Below are positions 25,406-33,539 of a stretch of 64,000 bases of DNA, piece after piece. Under the pieces are notes generated by a model. The model was not told the origin of the DNA, ran no database searches, and saw nothing but the letters and a program-made list of their open reading frames with translations. Origin of the DNA: an uncultured Lachnospiraceae bacterium. GTDB taxonomy: Bacteria > Bacillota > Clostridia > Lachnospirales > Lachnospiraceae. Position numbers and translations under genes: made by a program. Numbering within the stretch: position 1 is the stretch's first letter; each line of letters starts with the position of its first letter. Where the stretch lies: NCBI GenBank assembly GCA_910587105.1, contig CAJUMB010000009.1, positions 1 through 64,000 of the forward strand, read 5' to 3'.

Positions 25406-26105
25406 ATTCCTCCAGTATCCTTTTTCCCAAATCGTCAATCGTCTGTATTACGCTGTCGCCAAATTTCTTACAAAGGATGTCATATCCATCCCGCAGATTG
25501 GGGGGACGGCTGACCGTATTATGACAATCGCTCCCCATTATAACCGAAAAACCATTTTTAATCAATTTAAAAATACAATTTTTCTTTTTTCTGCTCTGCA
25601 AAGCCCCAGCATTGACTTGTATGTAGAGCGGTAATTCCAAAATGGAATTCCAGATCTCTTTTTTTCTCTGAAATTCGTAATATCTTTCTACATGTGCAAG
25701 AATGACAGTAAGCTTCTGTTTCTCGATGATATTATGTATTTCTTTCAGCATATCCTTTGTCCACTGGGTAAACGGCATCTCCAACAGCAGCAGTGAAGTA
25801 CCTTCTATACACATCTGGGAAAGCATTCCTGCCCGTCCCATGCCGGGAAAGTAATACACCTCCGCCCCAGTCAGGATTTCTGGTATCCCTAATTCTTTTT
25901 CTGCCAATTCCCGCACATGCTGTAAAGCTCTTCCGCGTCTGTTTAGGAAATCCCCGACAGAAATCTCGCTGGCATAAAAGTGAGGGGTTGCTATGATCTT
26001 TGTCACACCCTGCTCCTGTGCCATACGAAGCATCTGCTGCGTCTCATCCAGACTATGGCTTCCATCATCAATTCCTGGCAAAATGTGCGAATGAAAATCT
26101 ATCAT
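25392..26105 (-). CDS. CpsB/CapC-type PHP tyrosine phosphatase
   Basis: A 237-residue PHP-domain metal-dependent phosphatase. Metal ligands are visible in MIDFHSHILPGIDDGS, IIATPHFYASE, ILAHVERY and IMGSDCHN. It would dephosphorylate the CpsD tyrosine tail. The gene has a GAGGTGGGG ribosome site and a good promoter 90-120 bases upstream, so it begins the cpsB-LCP-cpsC-cpsD transcript. Confidence 0.93.
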   Translation of the reverse strand: MIDFHSHILPGIDDGSHSLDETQQMLRMAQEQGVTKIIATPHFYASEISVGDFLNRRGRALQHVRELAEKELGIPEILTGAEVYYFPGMGRAGMLSQMCIEGTSLLLLEMPFTQWTKDMLKEIHNIIEKQKLTVILAHVERYYEFQRKKEIWNSILELPLYIQVNAGALQSRKKKNCIFKLIKNGFSVIMGSDCHNTVSRPPNLRDGYDILCKKFGDSVIQTIDDLGKRILEEYETK

Positions 26106-26195
26106 TTCCCCACCTCATTTGAAATATCAATTCTGTCTGCCAGTCAAATCCCAATAAATACGAAGTATATCATATCTATCTTTGTTGTCGCCTAC

Positions 26196-26224
26196 ATTAT
26201 ACTTCATTGATATTAGATTATCAA
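26196..26224 (-). promoter_or_regulatory. promoter of the cpsB-lcp-cpsC-cpsD operon
   Basis: On the minus strand TTGATA (26224-26219), a 17-base spacer and TATAAT (26201-26196). Confidence 0.75.
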
Positions 26225-26288
26225 GTAAAAAATTATGGTATTTATAGATCTTCTTTAAATAATCCATTTCACAGTACACAGAAATAGA

Positions 26289-28421
26289 TTATTTTATGCG
26301 CGGGCTCATTGTGTTGATATTTGCCGATTTCCAGTCCGCTTTGAAGGGACTCCTTCTGCCGATATGCCGGGCAGCGGCTTCATTCATATGCCGCCGGGCC
26401 TGCTTTGAGGTCTGAGGGCCTTCTTCACCGGACGGATGATAGGTGTTTACAATTTTAGTAACCAGTTTCCGGATATCCCCTTCTTCCGCATAACTGGCTC
26501 TCATCAGTTCCTTTAACTGTGACAGGAAATGATCAGTGTCAAAAGGAATAGGGGAACCTATATAAATAAGGTGGTTGGGTGTGGTCTTCATTCCTTCCTC
26601 TGCCATTAATTTTTCTTCATATAATTTTTCGCCTGGCCGTAAACCGGTATATTCAATCTTGATATCCACATCGGGTTTGTACCCTGATAGTTTGATTAAG
26701 TTTCTGGCCAGTGTGTCGATTTTGACAGGTGAGCCCATATCCAGTACAAAGATTTCACCGCTTTTAGCATAAACTCCAGCCTGAAGAACCAGGCTGACTG
26801 CCTCAGGTATTGTCATAAAGTAGCGGATAATATCAGGATGTGTGACTGTAACCGGACCGCCTTCTGCAATCTGCCTGCGGAACAGCGGAATGACAGAACC
26901 ATTGCTTCCCAGTACGTTTCCAAACCGAACTGCTACGAATTCTGTCTGAGAATGTCCCTCAAATTTGGAAAAGTTTTTTTCATGGCCGTCTTCACCGTAA
27001 ATGTAAGCGTGGAGAAGGGGCAGCTCATTTTCTTTTCCTTCTTCGATTTTTCTGGCAAACGATTGGATGATCATTTCGCACAGACGTTTGCTGGCCCCCA
27101 TAATATTGGTGGGATTCACCGCTTTGTCTGTACTGATCAGCACAAATTTGCGGCATCCGTTTACCATGGCGGCGTAAGCCGTTTTATATGTACCAATGGC
27201 ATTGTTTTTAATTGCTTCCCGGGGGCTGTCTTCCATGAGCGGTACATGCTTGAATGCAGCTGCATGGTATACAACATCCGGTTTGTAGTTTTCAAAAATA
27301 TCGTTGATTCTCCTGCTGTTGCGGACAGAACCAATTAAAACAACCAAATTCATATCCGGATATTTCTTTTTCAATTCCTGCTGAATATCGTATGCGTTAT
27401 TTTCATAAACATCAAAAATAATTAACTGTTTGGGATTATGTCCGGCAATCTGCCGGCAGAGCTCGGAACCTATGCTTCCGCCTCCTCCGGTTACCAGTAT
27501 GGTCTTATTCTTTACATACTGGAAAATTTCTGCCGTATTAACCACAATTGGTTCACGGCCAAGAAGATCCTCTACCGCCACATCTTTCATAGAGCTGACA
27601 GTGAGATCACCGTTTACAATCTGATACATACCTGGCAGGCTTTTCAGCTCGCAGCCAGTCTCTTTGCAGATATTCAGAATGTCCCGTTTTTGTTCTGCTG
27701 TCGCAGAAGGAATCGCTACAAATATTTTCTTAATGCGGTATTTTTTCACATTCTTCAGAATATCGTCACGGCCTCCCACTATCGGAACTCCGTCTATGAA
27801 ACGTTTCCATTTGTTTGGGTTATCGTCAATTATGCAGTAAATTTTATCGGATGTTTCCTTCGCCTTGCTGAGATCACGCAGAATCATCTGTCCGGCAGAA
27901 CCAGCACCGATGAGCATGGCCCTATTAGAATAGGAAGAATCTACTTCTTTTCCTTTATGGGAACGCTGAAGTAAAAGAAAACGATAGGAAAAACGAATTC
28001 CCAGAACCAGGAAAAACTGCAGTAATATACCAAGACAATAATAGGAAAATGGCATACGGCTGTAACTGGTTCCCTCTTTCAGCCGGCACACGATCGTAAT
28101 TCCAATAGTGTGGAAAAACGAAGTGACTGCAGAAGAAAGAGTGACTCTGATTAATTCACTATAACTTGCAAACCGCCAGATACTGTTATAAAGTCTGAAA
28201 TACCAGAATACAATAATGCAGAACACAGAATATATTGGTACAAACTTTAAATATGGTATAAAATAATCCTGTGGAATCTGGTTGAAACGGCAGTCAAATC
28301 GAATCCAGAGTGCCAGAAAATAAGAAATATTTACAGCCAGGATATCGTAAACCATCAGATAAAGTGCGATAACCTGCCAGTGTTCCAAACGAAACCTTTT
28401 GCTCACTTCATATTTATTCAT
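26289..28421 (-). CDS. CapD-like nucleoside-diphosphate-sugar 4,6-dehydratase/epimerase
   Basis: A 710-residue protein. Four N-terminal helices (about residues 15-150) are followed by a CoA-binding-like Rossmann region (AMLIGAGSAGQMILRDL) and an SDR dehydratase domain with TGGGGSIGSELCRQI, VVYHAAAFKHVPLME, STDKAVNPTNIMGASKR and PGEKLYEE. It belongs to the long membrane-bound class that makes UDP-sugar precursors such as UDP-2-acetamido-4-keto sugars. The start codon has only a weak GGAAAG site. It lies upstream of, but apparently separate from, the cpsB transcript. About 35 residues after the conserved domain form a basic tail. Confidence 0.9.
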   Translation of the reverse strand: MNKYEVSKRFRLEHWQVIALYLMVYDILAVNISYFLALWIRFDCRFNQIPQDYFIPYLKFVPIYSVFCIIVFWYFRLYNSIWRFASYSELIRVTLSSAVTSFFHTIGITIVCRLKEGTSYSRMPFSYYCLGILLQFFLVLGIRFSYRFLLLQRSHKGKEVDSSYSNRAMLIGAGSAGQMILRDLSKAKETSDKIYCIIDDNPNKWKRFIDGVPIVGGRDDILKNVKKYRIKKIFVAIPSATAEQKRDILNICKETGCELKSLPGMYQIVNGDLTVSSMKDVAVEDLLGREPIVVNTAEIFQYVKNKTILVTGGGGSIGSELCRQIAGHNPKQLIIFDVYENNAYDIQQELKKKYPDMNLVVLIGSVRNSRRINDIFENYKPDVVYHAAAFKHVPLMEDSPREAIKNNAIGTYKTAYAAMVNGCRKFVLISTDKAVNPTNIMGASKRLCEMIIQSFARKIEEGKENELPLLHAYIYGEDGHEKNFSKFEGHSQTEFVAVRFGNVLGSNGSVIPLFRRQIAEGGPVTVTHPDIIRYFMTIPEAVSLVLQAGVYAKSGEIFVLDMGSPVKIDTLARNLIKLSGYKPDVDIKIEYTGLRPGEKLYEEKLMAEEGMKTTPNHLIYIGSPIPFDTDHFLSQLKELMRASYAEEGDIRKLVTKIVNTYHPSGEEGPQTSKQARRHMNEAAARHIGRRSPFKADWKSANINTMSPRIK

Positions 28422-28652
28422 TTATGGTTGTGGTCTTTCCGGTGCAGTATTGCTTCTTTCAATGCATCAGGAAAGAAACTATGTGTTACCTCCCCTCCAT
28501 TTGTTTCATTTCAAACAGTCATTGAAAAACGGATAAGTAATAAGGTTAAACATTAAGACCTTATCACATGATTGTAAAAAAATCAACTATATTTTTGTAG
28601 TTAAAAAATGGATGTTAGAAAATGGAAGTCATATGGTAAAGGTAAATTAAAC
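28422..28652. other. intergenic region between divergent genes
   Basis: The long AT-rich leader of the capD-like gene. On the minus strand it contains GGAGGGGAGG near 28490-28500 without a usable start codon close by, and an AACTA/TAGTT inverted repeat near 28586-28603. No coding sequence is supported. Confidence 0.3.
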
Positions 28653-28682
28653 TTGACAGCTTTACACATGCTAACCTATAAT
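28653..28682 (+). promoter_or_regulatory. promoter of the alpha/beta hydrolase gene
   Basis: TTGACA at 28653-28658, an 18-base spacer, and TATAAT at 28677-28682. Confidence 0.85.
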
Positions 28683-28762
28683 GAGTCCAGTTTTTTATAT
28701 AGATAATTGCGGATTTGTTTTTCAATGCCGCCAGTCTGGACAAAATAAGCAGGGGTGTTATT

Positions 28763-29686
28763 ATGGATAATCATATACAGATTCTTTCGAAAACAGATGG
28801 GCTGGCCCTTTCGGTTATGGAAGTCATTCCGGAGGGGAAGCCTTGGTGTATTCTGCAGCTGGTACATGGGATGTGTGAATATAAGGAGAGATACCTGCCC
28901 TTTATGAAATACCTGGCAGACAGAGGTGTGCTCTGTGTGATACACGACCATCGAGGGCACGGCATGAGCGTGCGCCGGCCGGCGGATCTGGGATATACTT
29001 ATGGAGGCGGCGCTGAGGCAGTGGTGCAGGATATCCGGCAGGTAACAGCTCATCTCAGGCAGAAATGGGGAGGAGAGCTGTCCCTGGTGCTTTTCGGACA
29101 CAGCATGGGCAGTCTGGCGGTGCGGGCGTATCTGCAGAAGAATGACCATCTGGTGGATGCAGTAATTTTGTGCGGCTCTCCCAGCAAAAATCCTTTCTTG
29201 AAAGCAGGGCAGATGGCTGCATGGATAGAGGGAAAAACACTGGGGAAGCGTTACCGGAGCCGCCTGCTGAAAGCGCTGAGCTTTGGTGCGTGGGCGGCGA
29301 AGTTTCCTGGCGAAGGGAGCAGCTGTGCCTGGATCTGCTCAGATCCGGAAGTTGTCCGGGAATATGAAAAGTCCCGCCTCTGCGGTTTTTCCTTTACGGC
29401 AGACGGGTACCAGACTCTTTTTGAACTGATGGAACGGGCGTATTCGAATAAAGGGTGGAATTGCAAAAATCCTGGACTGCCGGTACTGTTTATCAGCGGC
29501 GGCGATGATCCATGTATGGGAAATGTGCGGAAATTTAAGAAAACCCTGGACCATCTGCGCATGCAGGGATATTTTAATGTGAGGGGGAGAGTCTATCCAG
29601 GACTGCGCCATGAATTATTAAATGAATATGAAAAAGAGAAAATTTATAGAAACTGCTATTGTTTTATTCGTGAAAAGTTAGTATAA
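28763..29686 (+). CDS. alpha/beta hydrolase (lysophospholipase / monoacylglycerol lipase-like)
   Basis: A 307-residue serine hydrolase of the S33-like lysophospholipase family. It has LVHGMCEYKERY (oxyanion region), HDHRGHGMS, nucleophile elbow GHSMGS, SGGDDP with the acid, and LRHELLNE with the catalytic His. No signal peptide, so probably cytosolic. The start at 28763 has GGGGTG upstream and a 74-base leader from the promoter; an ATG at 28715 has no ribosome site. The substrate is presumably a lipid ester. Confidence 0.88.
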   Translation: MDNHIQILSKTDGLALSVMEVIPEGKPWCILQLVHGMCEYKERYLPFMKYLADRGVLCVIHDHRGHGMSVRRPADLGYTYGGGAEAVVQDIRQVTAHLRQKWGGELSLVLFGHSMGSLAVRAYLQKNDHLVDAVILCGSPSKNPFLKAGQMAAWIEGKTLGKRYRSRLLKALSFGAWAAKFPGEGSSCAWICSDPEVVREYEKSRLCGFSFTADGYQTLFELMERAYSNKGWNCKNPGLPVLFISGGDDPCMGNVRKFKKTLDHLRMQGYFNVRGRVYPGLRHELLNEYEKEKIYRNCYCFIREKLV

Positions 29687-29789
29687 TACATATATTTAGA
29701 ACGTTTAATTCAAAGCGCTCTTTGCTGGCAGTGCTGGTTTTGCTGTTGGTTAGAAGAGGGCTCTTAGTGGCAGAAAGAAGGGTATTAAT

Positions 29790-31631
29790 ATGTTGAATAA
29801 GCGAGTAAGAACGTTTCTGACATTGGTCTTGGCCGGGGCAATGGTGCTGTCAGAACCTGCAGCATCGTGGGCAGCTGACAAGTCCGCCCAGTCAGAGTCG
29901 AAAAAAGAGGATTCAGAAGACTCTGAGAAAGAGGAACAGGCAGATAGTAAGAAAGAAGAAAAGTCGAAAGATAAGAAAAAGAAGACCAGCAGCAACAGCG
30001 TGTCTTCAGACGATACATCTTCCAGTAATGTTACTTTTGAACGTGTATTAGCCAAAGCAAAAGCAGCTGCACCGGATTCGGATGATTTGGAGGACGAGGC
30101 AGAGGAGAAGAAGGAAGAAGAGGCAGAGAGTCAGGAAGAAGAAACAAAAAATGCGTCCAAGAAGGCTGATGAGGAGCTGGAAGAAAATGAGGTCTTGAAA
30201 GAAGATGAGGCTTTGGAGGAAAAAGAGGAGTCCGGGGAAGATGAGACTTCTGAGGAACTGAAAGCCCATTATGAGAACAAGTTTGAGATAAAGGGCGGCA
30301 CAGAAGGGACAGATTACAGGTATGATCCGGCAACAGGTGTGTTGACAGTTTCGACAAATAAGCCGTTGACGGCCAGCGGGACCGTGTCAGAGGGAAGTTT
30401 GAGTGTGAATAGTACCCAGGGAGCTTCTTTGAGCTTGAACGGGTTACATATTACAACCTCTGTTAATTCTTCAGCAGTGAATGTTACGTCCAGCACCGGT
30501 GAGGTTGAGATTCATCTTGGCGGAAAGCGCGATAACGAACTAAATGGAAAAACCAGCGGTATTAATGTGGAAAATAGTGGAAAGGTGACGATTGACGGAA
30601 GCGGAATCCTTACTGGAAAGAAGATTGATGGTAAGGTGAAGGTGGCCGGAGGAAATATTCGTGTTCCAATTGATACACCTGTGGATATAAGCGGGAATCA
30701 GCTGGATAAAGTGTCTGTTAATGGACTGAGCACAAATAACTTATACCAAGTAAGCGGGAATTCGCTGACAAGTTATGCAGAAGGTATCTATTCTGGCGAA
30801 TACAAAGATGCAGTGTTGTATCTTCCCAAGCTTCCCAAAGAGTATAAATACGATGTAAAACCAGAAGGGAATGTGCTGAAGGTAGAAGTAAAGGAAAATA
30901 AAGAGCCGGTTCCAAGCGGGACTCCGAGTCCAAGTTTAACCCCAAGTCCAACTCCGGATGCGAGTCCAGTACCTGATCTTGCATCAGAAACAGCAAATGG
31001 TTTGTATTGGATTGATAATGGCACAACTTATCGATCAGGGGCCAACCTGCAGTTTTATGCTACAGGGGACGGATATGGACCAGATGAGCCACAGGAGACT
31101 ACTAAGATAGCTGGTTCAACAAGATATATTCCCATTGATTGGAATGTTTCAACTACAAGTTCTTATGTTTCTGGGAACAGCAGCAGTGTGGGAGGAAAAT
31201 GGAAAAAATCCGATAGGGAAGTAACAAAAGGCCAGATGGCAGGGAGTGTTTATACAGAAGGAGAATATCGCTTTAAAGGGTCTTTCACATTAAATACAAC
31301 GGGTACATCTTCTGTACCCTATACGTTGAAAGTTAATTATAAAAGGCAGACTTACGGTGAAGATGGATGGGAAGATGATGGCACTACAGCTGCACAGAGC
31401 AGAAGTTTTTATATCAGAAATACGACTGCCACAACTACAGTACGTCCCACGACAACACCATATGTACGGTCGACAGTTACTACATCAGCCACAAGAAGCG
31501 GTATCAGCACCAACGCCAGAAATGCTTCCACAGGTGATGAGACGCCTATTGGAACACTGGTAATGCTGTTAGCGGCTGCTGCAGTCAGCGGTACAGCGAT
31601 TTTCCGTAAAAAGAGAATAGGAAAGCAGTAA
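29790..31631 (+). CDS. large acidic surface protein with a sorting-signal-like C terminus
   Basis: A 613-residue exported protein. It has a signal peptide (residues 1-28), a Glu/Lys/Ser-rich low-complexity region of about 130 residues, and a beta-helix-like region (about 165-300) resembling the Cthe_2159-type carbohydrate-binding domain (GVLTVSTNKPLTASGT, GSLSVNSTQGASLSLNG, LNGKTSGINVENSGKVTI). A PSGTPSPSLTPSPTPDASP linker, a second domain and a Thr-rich spacer follow. The C terminus is STGDETP, a hydrophobic helix and RKKR, as in sortase substrates, but the LPxTG leucine and proline are missing. A terminator follows the stop. Confidence 0.72.
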   Translation: MLNKRVRTFLTLVLAGAMVLSEPAASWAADKSAQSESKKEDSEDSEKEEQADSKKEEKSKDKKKKTSSNSVSSDDTSSSNVTFERVLAKAKAAAPDSDDLEDEAEEKKEEEAESQEEETKNASKKADEELEENEVLKEDEALEEKEESGEDETSEELKAHYENKFEIKGGTEGTDYRYDPATGVLTVSTNKPLTASGTVSEGSLSVNSTQGASLSLNGLHITTSVNSSAVNVTSSTGEVEIHLGGKRDNELNGKTSGINVENSGKVTIDGSGILTGKKIDGKVKVAGGNIRVPIDTPVDISGNQLDKVSVNGLSTNNLYQVSGNSLTSYAEGIYSGEYKDAVLYLPKLPKEYKYDVKPEGNVLKVEVKENKEPVPSGTPSPSLTPSPTPDASPVPDLASETANGLYWIDNGTTYRSGANLQFYATGDGYGPDEPQETTKIAGSTRYIPIDWNVSTTSSYVSGNSSSVGGKWKKSDREVTKGQMAGSVYTEGEYRFKGSFTLNTTGTSSVPYTLKVNYKRQTYGEDGWEDDGTTAAQSRSFYIRNTTATTTVRPTTTPYVRSTVTTSATRSGISTNARNASTGDETPIGTLVMLLAAAAVSGTAIFRKKRIGKQ

Positions 31632-31645
31632 GATTGAGAAAGCTG

Positions 31646-31683
31646 AAACAGCCGTCATTATTTTGAATAGTGACGGCTGTTTT
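31646..31683 (+). terminator. intrinsic terminator
   Basis: AAACAGCCGTCA / TGACGGCTGTTT hairpin ending in TTTT. Confidence 0.9.
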
Positions 31684-31770
31684 GCGATAAAAATTATAAC
31701 AGGCAGTGCATATTTTTTACCAATAAAAGCCATACTGTCAGCAAAGTGTATAGAGAGGAAGCAGAAAAAA

Positions 31771-31914
31771 ATGTCTTATAGAAATTGGAAAATAATAGTT
31801 ACCCTTATTTTTTTGCTGGTTTTGACAATGCTCCTAAGCTCCTGCGCCAGTGAACAGACGAAGGATGTGGGTGAGCTGGTACTGCAGTCTGCCGGCTGTA
31901 TGGACTGCATATAG
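31771..31914 (+). CDS. small predicted lipoprotein
   Basis: A 47-residue ORF. It has a basic N terminus, a hydrophobic stretch (IIVTLIFLLVLTMLL) and the lipobox LSSC at residues 22-25, leaving a mature peptide of only about 23 residues that ends in CMDCI. AGAGAGGAAGC lies 11 bases before the ATG. An upstream in-frame ATG at 31663 lies inside the terminator hairpin and is unlikely. No family recognised; a fragment of a longer lipoprotein gene is also possible. Confidence 0.5.
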   Translation: MSYRNWKIIVTLIFLLVLTMLLSSCASEQTKDVGELVLQSAGCMDCI

Positions 31915-32051
31915 ACGAAAATAGATTTCCAATGTACATTTAGCTGGAAAAATGGTAGAATATAGCACATAACGAGAACAGTGTATCAGTATATTGTAAT
32001 ACTATGTATGTCCTGCGGGGGCATTTCATGCAAAGAAGGGGGTAAACCGTT

Positions 32052-33530
32052 ATGCGCGCAAGTGGCGTATTATTGCCGATTTCCAGTCTGCCGTCTAAAT
32101 ACGGGATTGGATGTTTTTCCAGAGAAGCTTATGAATTTGTGGATTTTCTGATCTCAGCGGGACAGAAGTACTGGCAGATTCTGCCTTTGGGTCCCACCAG
32201 TTATGGGGATTCCCCATATCAGTCTTTTTCCACTTTTGCCGGAAATCCTTATTTTATTGATCTGGAGGTGCTTATAAAAGATGGTCTGCTGACGAAAGAG
32301 GAAGTGGAATCTGTGGACTGGGGCGGACACGAAAGTTATGTGGATTTTGAAAAGATTTATGAATCCCGCTCAAAGATTCTGCGAAAGGCCTATGAACGTT
32401 ATGACCTGGAACAGGATGAGGAGTATGGGATTTTTGTCAGGGAGAACGGCTTCTGGCTGGAGGATTACTGTCTGTATATGGCCATTAAAGATGAACAGGG
32501 GGGCACCAGCTGGAACCAATGGCCCCAGGAGCTGAGAAACCGTCACCCGGCGGCTCTGCAGGAGTGCAGGGAGAAGCTGGAGGATGCCATTTCCTTCTAC
32601 CGCTTCCGCCAATATTTATTCAAAAAGCAGTGGAACTGGCTGAAAAATTATGCCAATCAAAACGGCGTGAAGATCATTGGGGATATTCCCATTTATGTGG
32701 CTTTTGACAGTGCAGATACCTGGGCTAATCCGCTGTTGTTCCAATTTGATGAAAACAATGAGCCCGTGGCTGTGGCAGGATGCCCGCCAGATGGATTCTC
32801 TGCAGACGGCCAGCTTTGGGGGAATCCACTCTACAGCTGGGAATACCACCGCTCCACAGAATACAGCTGGTGGCTGCAGCGGCTGTCTTACAGTCTGTCC
32901 ATGTACGATGTGGTGCGCATCGACCATTTCCGGGGCTTCGATGAATATTATTCCATTCCTTACGGAGATGAGACGGCCAGGTATGGACACTGGGAGAAAG
33001 GTCCTGGAGTGGAGCTGTTCCATCTGCTGAAAGAGAAAATGGGGGATGTGGCGCTGATCGCCGAGGATTTGGGGATGATATCGGACAGTGTGCGCCAGCT
33101 GGTCCGGGATACCGGGTTCCCGGGGATGAAAGTTCTGCAGTTTGCCTTTGACAACACAGAGAACAGCGATTATCTGCCCCATAATATTGACCGCAATTGT
33201 GTGATTTACACAGGCACCCATGACAACGATACAGTGAAAGGCTGGTATGAGACTGCCAATGAGCACGATTTGTGGCAGGCACGGCAATACATGAACAATG
33301 AAGACCACGATATGGAGACTTCTATCTGGGATATGATCCGTCTGGCTATGTCCAGTGTAGCCAATCTGGCTGTGGTGCCTATGCAGGATTATCTTTGTCT
33401 GGGCAGTGAGGCGCGGATGAATACGCCTTCCACATTGGGTGATAATTGGAAATGGCGCCTGGCCAGAAATCAGATCAGTCATGAAGTGATTGAGAAAATG
33501 AGGCTTTTGGTGAGGATTTACCGCAGATAG
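32052..33530 (+). CDS. malQ: 4-alpha-glucanotransferase
   Basis: MalQ (amylomaltase, GH77) transfers maltosyl units between alpha-1,4-glucans. At 492 residues it has the typical bacterial length. It carries SGVLLPISSLPSKYGIGCF at the start, DSPYQSFSTFAGNPYFIDL, GDIPIYVAFDSADTW, VRIDHFRGFDEY with the nucleophile Asp, LIAEDLG with the acid/base Glu, and TGTHDNDT with the third acidic residue. GAAGGGGG precedes the ATG. It is followed closely by ABC exporter genes, with no other glycogen or maltodextrin genes in view. Confidence 0.96.
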   Translation: MRASGVLLPISSLPSKYGIGCFSREAYEFVDFLISAGQKYWQILPLGPTSYGDSPYQSFSTFAGNPYFIDLEVLIKDGLLTKEEVESVDWGGHESYVDFEKIYESRSKILRKAYERYDLEQDEEYGIFVRENGFWLEDYCLYMAIKDEQGGTSWNQWPQELRNRHPAALQECREKLEDAISFYRFRQYLFKKQWNWLKNYANQNGVKIIGDIPIYVAFDSADTWANPLLFQFDENNEPVAVAGCPPDGFSADGQLWGNPLYSWEYHRSTEYSWWLQRLSYSLSMYDVVRIDHFRGFDEYYSIPYGDETARYGHWEKGPGVELFHLLKEKMGDVALIAEDLGMISDSVRQLVRDTGFPGMKVLQFAFDNTENSDYLPHNIDRNCVIYTGTHDNDTVKGWYETANEHDLWQARQYMNNEDHDMETSIWDMIRLAMSSVANLAVVPMQDYLCLGSEARMNTPSTLGDNWKWRLARNQISHEVIEKMRLLVRIYRR

Positions 33531-33539
33531 GATGGGACT

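Noticed and set aside
28422..28500. A short TTG-started leader peptide overlapping the capD-like start
   Set aside because: It has no suitably spaced ribosome site and only 14 codons; the GGAGGGGAGG upstream is too far away.
30031..30357. Minus-strand open frames rich in Leu, Pro and Phe
   Set aside because: They mirror the Glu/Lys-rich low-complexity region of the surface protein and have no independent support.
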